Shown one piece after another: positions 59,896 to 64,000 of a stretch of DNA of 64,000 nucleotides. The position numbers were made by a program, and so were the translations under genes. The DNA lies in contig NZ_CP049157.1 in NCBI RefSeq assembly GCF_011493005.1, positions 744,001-808,000 of the forward strand, written 5' to 3'. Within the stretch, counting starts at the first letter, position 1. Every line of letters starts with the position of its first letter. This DNA is from Caballeronia sp. SBC1. Lineage in GTDB: Bacteria; Pseudomonadota; Gammaproteobacteria; Burkholderiales; Burkholderiaceae. The notes under the pieces were generated by a model. That model was not told the origin of the DNA. It ran no database searches and saw only the letters and a list, made by a program, of their open reading frames with translations.

Positions 59896-61638
59896 ATGTC
59901 AGACGCAAAACGCCCGCTCCGCTCCGCCCAATGGTTCGGCGCTGCCGACAAGAACGGTTTCATGTACCGCAGCTGGATGAAGAACCAGGGCATTCCCGAT
60001 CACGAATTCCAGGGCAAGCCGATTATCGGCATTTGCAATACGTGGTCAGAACTCACACCTTGCAACGCGCATTTCAGGAAGATCGCTGAACATGTGAAGC
60101 GGGGCGTGTTCGAAGCGGGTGGCTTCCCGGTCGAATTCCCCGTGTTCTCCAATGGTGAATCGAACCTTCGCCCGACCGCCATGTTCACGCGTAATCTCGC
60201 CAGCATGGACGTGGAAGAATCGATTCGAGGCAATCCGGTCGATGCCGTCGTACTGCTCGTCGGCTGCGATAAAACCACACCCGCACTATTGATGGGCGCA
60301 GCGAGTTGTGACGTGCCGGCCATTGCTGTAAGTGGTGGCCCGATGCTCAACGGCAAACATCATGGCCGCGATATTGGCTCGGGCACGGTGGTGTGGCAGC
60401 TTAGCGAACAAGTGAAGGCGGGCAAGATCACGCTGCACGAATTCATGTCGGCGGAAGCGGGCATGTCGCGCTCGGCCGGCACATGCAACACCATGGGCAC
60501 GGCATCCACCATGGCCTGCATGGCCGAGGCACTTGGCGTTACGCTGCCGCACAATGCGGCAATTCCGGCCGTGGATTCCAGGCGCTACGTGCTCGCGCAT
60601 ATGTCGGGCATGCGTATTGTGGAGATGGCGCTGGAGGATGTCCGGCTCTCGAAACTCCTGACGCGAGAGGCCTTCGAAAACGCGATTCGCGTGAACGCGG
60701 CGATTGGTGGATCGACGAATGCGGCGATTCATTTGAAGGCAATCGCGGGGCGTATTGGCGTGGACCTTGAACTCGATGACTGGACGCGCATTGGCCGCGG
60801 CACACCTACGCTTGTGGATCTGCAACCATCGGGGCGCTTTCTGATGGAGGAGTTCTATTACGCGGGCGGCTTGCCCGGCGTGATCCGGCGCTTGGGCGAA
60901 GCAGGCTTGCTGCCTTATCCCGACGCGCTGACGGCGAACGGGCATTCGTTATGGGAGAACTCGAAGGAAGCGCCTATCTACGACGAAGAAGTCATTCGTC
61001 CGCTCGACAAACCCCTCGTCCCCGATGGCGGTTTATGTATCGTGCGCGGCAATCTCGCACCGAATGGCGCGGTGGTCAAACCGTCGGCGGCGACAGCGGC
61101 ATTGCTCAAGCATCGCGGCCGTGCGGTCGTGTTTGAAAACTTCGATGACTACAAGGCTCGTATCGGAGACCCCGAACTGGACGTAACGGCCGACTCCGTT
61201 CTCGTGCTGAAGAACTGCGGACCGAAGGGTTATCCGGGCATGGCTGAAGTGGGCAACATGGGCTTGCCGCCCAAGCTGTTGGCGCAAGGCGTAACGGACA
61301 TGGTACGGATCTCGGATGCACGCATGAGCGGCACGGCGTATGGCACCGTAGTGCTGCACGTTGCGCCTGAAGCGCGTGCCGGCGGTCCGCTGGCGGTGGT
61401 GCAGGAAGGAGACTGGATCGAACTGGATTGCCTTGGCGGAAAGCTGCACCTTGACGTCAGCGATACGGAAATCGCCTCCCGTCTCGCTAATTGGGCCGAA
61501 GTGCAAACAGTTGCAACTGCGGATACGAGCGGGTATAGAAAGCTGTATGTCGATCACGTCCTGCAAGCTGACCAAGGCTGCGACTTCGACTTTCTCGTAG
61601 GATGTCGAGGTGCCGATGTGCCGCGGCATTCGCATTAA
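59896..61638 (+). CDS. IlvD/Edd family sugar-acid dehydratase
   Basis: 580 residues. Fe-S dehydratase motifs: GICNTWSELTPCNAHFRKIA (first Cys), LLVGCDKTTPALLMGAASCD (second Cys), AGTCNTMGTASTMACMAEAL (third Cys), and TDMVRISDARMSGTAYGTVV at the C-terminus. RSAQWFGAADKNGFMYRSWM at the start is typical of L-arabonate/D-xylonate/galactonate-type dehydratases rather than IlvD. It makes a 2-keto-3-deoxy acid from an aldonic acid. AAGGAAAAATCG precedes the ATG. Probably cotranscribed with the importer across 187 bp. Confidence 0.9.
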   Translation: MSDAKRPLRSAQWFGAADKNGFMYRSWMKNQGIPDHEFQGKPIIGICNTWSELTPCNAHFRKIAEHVKRGVFEAGGFPVEFPVFSNGESNLRPTAMFTRNLASMDVEESIRGNPVDAVVLLVGCDKTTPALLMGAASCDVPAIAVSGGPMLNGKHHGRDIGSGTVVWQLSEQVKAGKITLHEFMSAEAGMSRSAGTCNTMGTASTMACMAEALGVTLPHNAAIPAVDSRRYVLAHMSGMRIVEMALEDVRLSKLLTREAFENAIRVNAAIGGSTNAAIHLKAIAGRIGVDLELDDWTRIGRGTPTLVDLQPSGRFLMEEFYYAGGLPGVIRRLGEAGLLPYPDALTANGHSLWENSKEAPIYDEEVIRPLDKPLVPDGGLCIVRGNLAPNGAVVKPSAATAALLKHRGRAVVFENFDDYKARIGDPELDVTADSVLVLKNCGPKGYPGMAEVGNMGLPPKLLAQGVTDMVRISDARMSGTAYGTVVLHVAPEARAGGPLAVVQEGDWIELDCLGGKLHLDVSDTEIASRLANWAEVQTVATADTSGYRKLYVDHVLQADQGCDFDFLVGCRGADVPRHSH

Positions 61639-61693
61639 TCCGGAGCGGCGCACATACCAGCGTTACGCACCGCATCAACGAAGTTTTCTTTAA

Positions 61694-62632
<939 letters not shown>

Positions 62633-62643
62633 AAGGTTTCGCT

Positions 62644-62678
62644 TGGAGCCGCTGCTTTTAGCAGAAGCAGCGGCTCCA
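62644..62678. terminator. Strong bidirectional hairpin between convergent operons
   Basis: A perfect 14-bp stem, TGGAGCCGCTGCTT with its complement, and a 7-base loop. It lies between the dehydrogenase stop (62632) and the araH stop (62690). For leftward transcripts, a TTTT follows a little downstream (62632-62636 region complement). Confidence 0.8.
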
Positions 62679-62689
62679 GGCTAACAGCA

Positions 62690-63694
62690 TCAAGCCACCC
62701 GCTTACTTCTCCGATACTGATCGAACAACACAGCTAGCAACAAAATCCCGCCGCGAATCAGATACTGATAAAACGTCGGTACATTCATGAGACTCATTGC
62801 GTCCTGCACCGAGCCCATGATCAACACCCCGACCAGTACGCCGGAAATAGTGGCCACGCCGCCCGTCAGCGAAACGCCGCCCAGCACGCACGCGGAAATC
62901 ACCCCCAGCTCCAGCCCGACCGACGTCTTGGGGTCTCCAAGACTCATCCGCGATGCCAGCATGACGCCCGCAAACCCTGTCACAAGCCCCTGCAACACGA
63001 ACACCGTGATCTTGATGCGCATGACCGGCAAACCGGCCAGCAACGCCGCCTCGCTATTGCCGCCGACAGCCAGCACGTTCTTCCCGAACACCGTCTTCTT
63101 CAACAGGAAACCGAACAACACGAAACCAACGATATTTGACCAGATCGGGTACGAGATACCGAGGAAAGAACCGCCGCCCAGATCAAAAAATCGCTCCTCG
63201 GAGATCATCACAGCGTCGCCGTTCGACGTGATGTAAGCCAGCCCGCGTACGACTTCCATCATGGCGAGCGTGACGATCAGCGAGTTGATCTTCCAGCGCG
63301 CAATCAGCACGCCGTTCACGAGGCCGACCGCGCCTCCCGCCAGCACGCCGCCCACGATTCCAAGCGTGACGCTATGTGTGGCCGTGATCAGCGTGGATGC
63401 CACCACCCCGGCAAACGCCACGATGGATGCCACCGACAAATCCACCTCGCCGAGCGCAAGCACGAACATCATGGTGACGGAGATGGAGCCGATCAGCGTG
63501 ACCGAAAGCAGCAGGCCCTGGATGTTGCGCGAACTGATGAAGTCCGGCACGGTCAGTGACAAGGTCACGAACAAGATCACGAACACCATGACAATGCCCG
63601 ACTTGTTGATGAGGTCCCAGGTCCGTGCGGCACGGGCGCGAGCGCCGGTGCTTTCGGCCGGGTTCGACTGATTGGTGACAGGATTTATTTGCAT
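62690..63694 (-). CDS. araH: L-arabinose-type ABC permease AraH
   Basis: 334 residues with the AraH pattern: GIVMVFVILFVTLSLTVPDF, FVLALGEVDLSVASIVAFAG, KINSLIVTLAMMEVVRGLAY, VLAVGGNSEAALLAGLPVMR, ISACVLGGVSLTGGVATISG, and YLIRGGILLLAVLFDQYRR at the end. It follows a truncated AraG gene by 68 bp and is read toward the terminator hairpin. Confidence 0.92.
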   Translation of the reverse strand: MQINPVTNQSNPAESTGARARAARTWDLINKSGIVMVFVILFVTLSLTVPDFISSRNIQGLLLSVTLIGSISVTMMFVLALGEVDLSVASIVAFAGVVASTLITATHSVTLGIVGGVLAGGAVGLVNGVLIARWKINSLIVTLAMMEVVRGLAYITSNGDAVMISEERFFDLGGGSFLGISYPIWSNIVGFVLFGFLLKKTVFGKNVLAVGGNSEAALLAGLPVMRIKITVFVLQGLVTGFAGVMLASRMSLGDPKTSVGLELGVISACVLGGVSLTGGVATISGVLVGVLIMGSVQDAMSLMNVPTFYQYLIRGGILLLAVLFDQYRRSKRVA

Positions 63695-63762
63695 AATGTC
63701 TCTTTCGTTCGCAGCACGTTGGCACGCGCCGCGGGTAGTCTCTGTAGTAACCGAGCGTGATA

Positions 63763-64000
63763 TCAGCCGGGTAGCGCGAGCTTGATCAATTGATCCGGCG
63801 TGGCCTGCGCCTTTGGCAAGTTGCCGACTATCTTTCCCTCACGCATCACCATCACGCGATCCGCCACGCCAATCACCTCGGCCAGATCGCTCGACACCAC
63901 GATCACTGTCCGCCCAGCTTCCGCAAGTCCATACAACAAGCCATAGATCTCGCTGCGCGCGCCAACATCGATACCCCGTGTAGGCTCATCCATCAGGAAC
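63763..64000 (-). CDS. araG: L-arabinose-type ABC ATP-binding protein AraG, partial
   Basis: Only the last 78 codons are in the window; the frame is open to the edge. It begins [20 protein letters not shown] (second-domain Walker B), then [20 protein letters not shown] and [19 protein letters not shown]. This is the C-terminal end of a monosaccharide-type double ATPase such as AraG. With AraH it suggests an arabinose importer upstream of the window's end. Confidence 0.9.
   Translation of the reverse strand, partial: FLMDEPTRGIDVGARSEIYGLLYGLAEAGRTVIVVSSDLAEVIGVADRVMVMREGKIVGNLPKAQATPDQLIKLALPG

Overview
The window looks like a chromosomal or megaplasmid accessory segment of a Burkholderiaceae member (Paraburkholderia/Caballeronia/Burkholderia type). 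This is inferred from the high GC, the dense set of LysR, TetR, AraC, GntR and MarR regulators, the many short-chain dehydrogenases and ABC sugar systems, and IS3, IS110 and IS21 insertion sequences of the kind common in that family. No rRNA, tRNA, CRISPR array or core ribosomal gene was seen.

Layout. 1-4.5 kb: a truncated SDR, an exported alpha/beta hydrolase divergent from a TetR gene with a perfect 36-bp palindrome between them, and a TetR-SDR pair. 4.7-5.5 kb: a small stand-alone tyrosine recombinase element; a second, deletion-inactivated copy lies at 12.2-12.9 kb. 5.8-10.3 kb: a LysR regulator divergent from a cystathionine beta-lyase-like PLP enzyme and a three-gene polar amino acid ABC importer. 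10.8-12.1 kb: a VOC protein and an S51 peptidase. 13.0-20.6 kb: a GntR regulator and a PEBP protein facing a five-gene operon (PrpB-like lyase, LeuC-like and LeuD-like aconitase-type subunits, MmgE/PrpD, MFS transporter). It resembles a catabolic route for a branched di- or tricarboxylate more than leucine synthesis.

21.3-25.2 kb: a YciI protein, then an IS3-family element (3-bp target duplication AGT) carrying an IS110-family element inserted just upstream of its orfA. The IS110 leader has the size and partial guide-like matches expected of a bridge RNA. 25.4-34.0 kb: a mostly minus-strand xenobiotic-type cluster (two epoxide-hydrolase-like proteins, NmrA-like reductase, nitrilase, MarR, SnoaL-like, tautomerase) divergent from a GATase1-AraC regulator. 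34.6-37.7 kb: an IS21-family element whose istA and istB are flanked by two extra genes, all four overlapping. 38.1-44.0 kb: AraC regulator with two SDRs, a lipocalin-like exported protein, and a TetR gene divergent from an NAD-dependent epimerase-DoxX pair with two operator-like repeats in the promoter. 44.4-54.8 kb: Nudix, CHAD, an acetyltransferase relic, a small Cys-rich ORF, phosphotransferase, cytochrome P450, sterol desaturase family protein, glutaredoxin-like protein, ketopantoate-reductase family protein, class II aldolase and Crp/Fnr regulator.

55.0-64.0 kb: sugar catabolism. A galactofuranose-type importer (YtfQ-R-T-YjfF order) is followed by an IlvD/Edd-family sugar-acid dehydratase and a Gfo/Idh/MocA sugar dehydrogenase, which fits an oxidative, non-phosphorylating route for galactose or arabinose. 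It ends at a strong bidirectional hairpin facing an L-arabinose-type ABC permease (AraH) and a truncated AraG. Functions are family-level assignments by eye; no database search was run.
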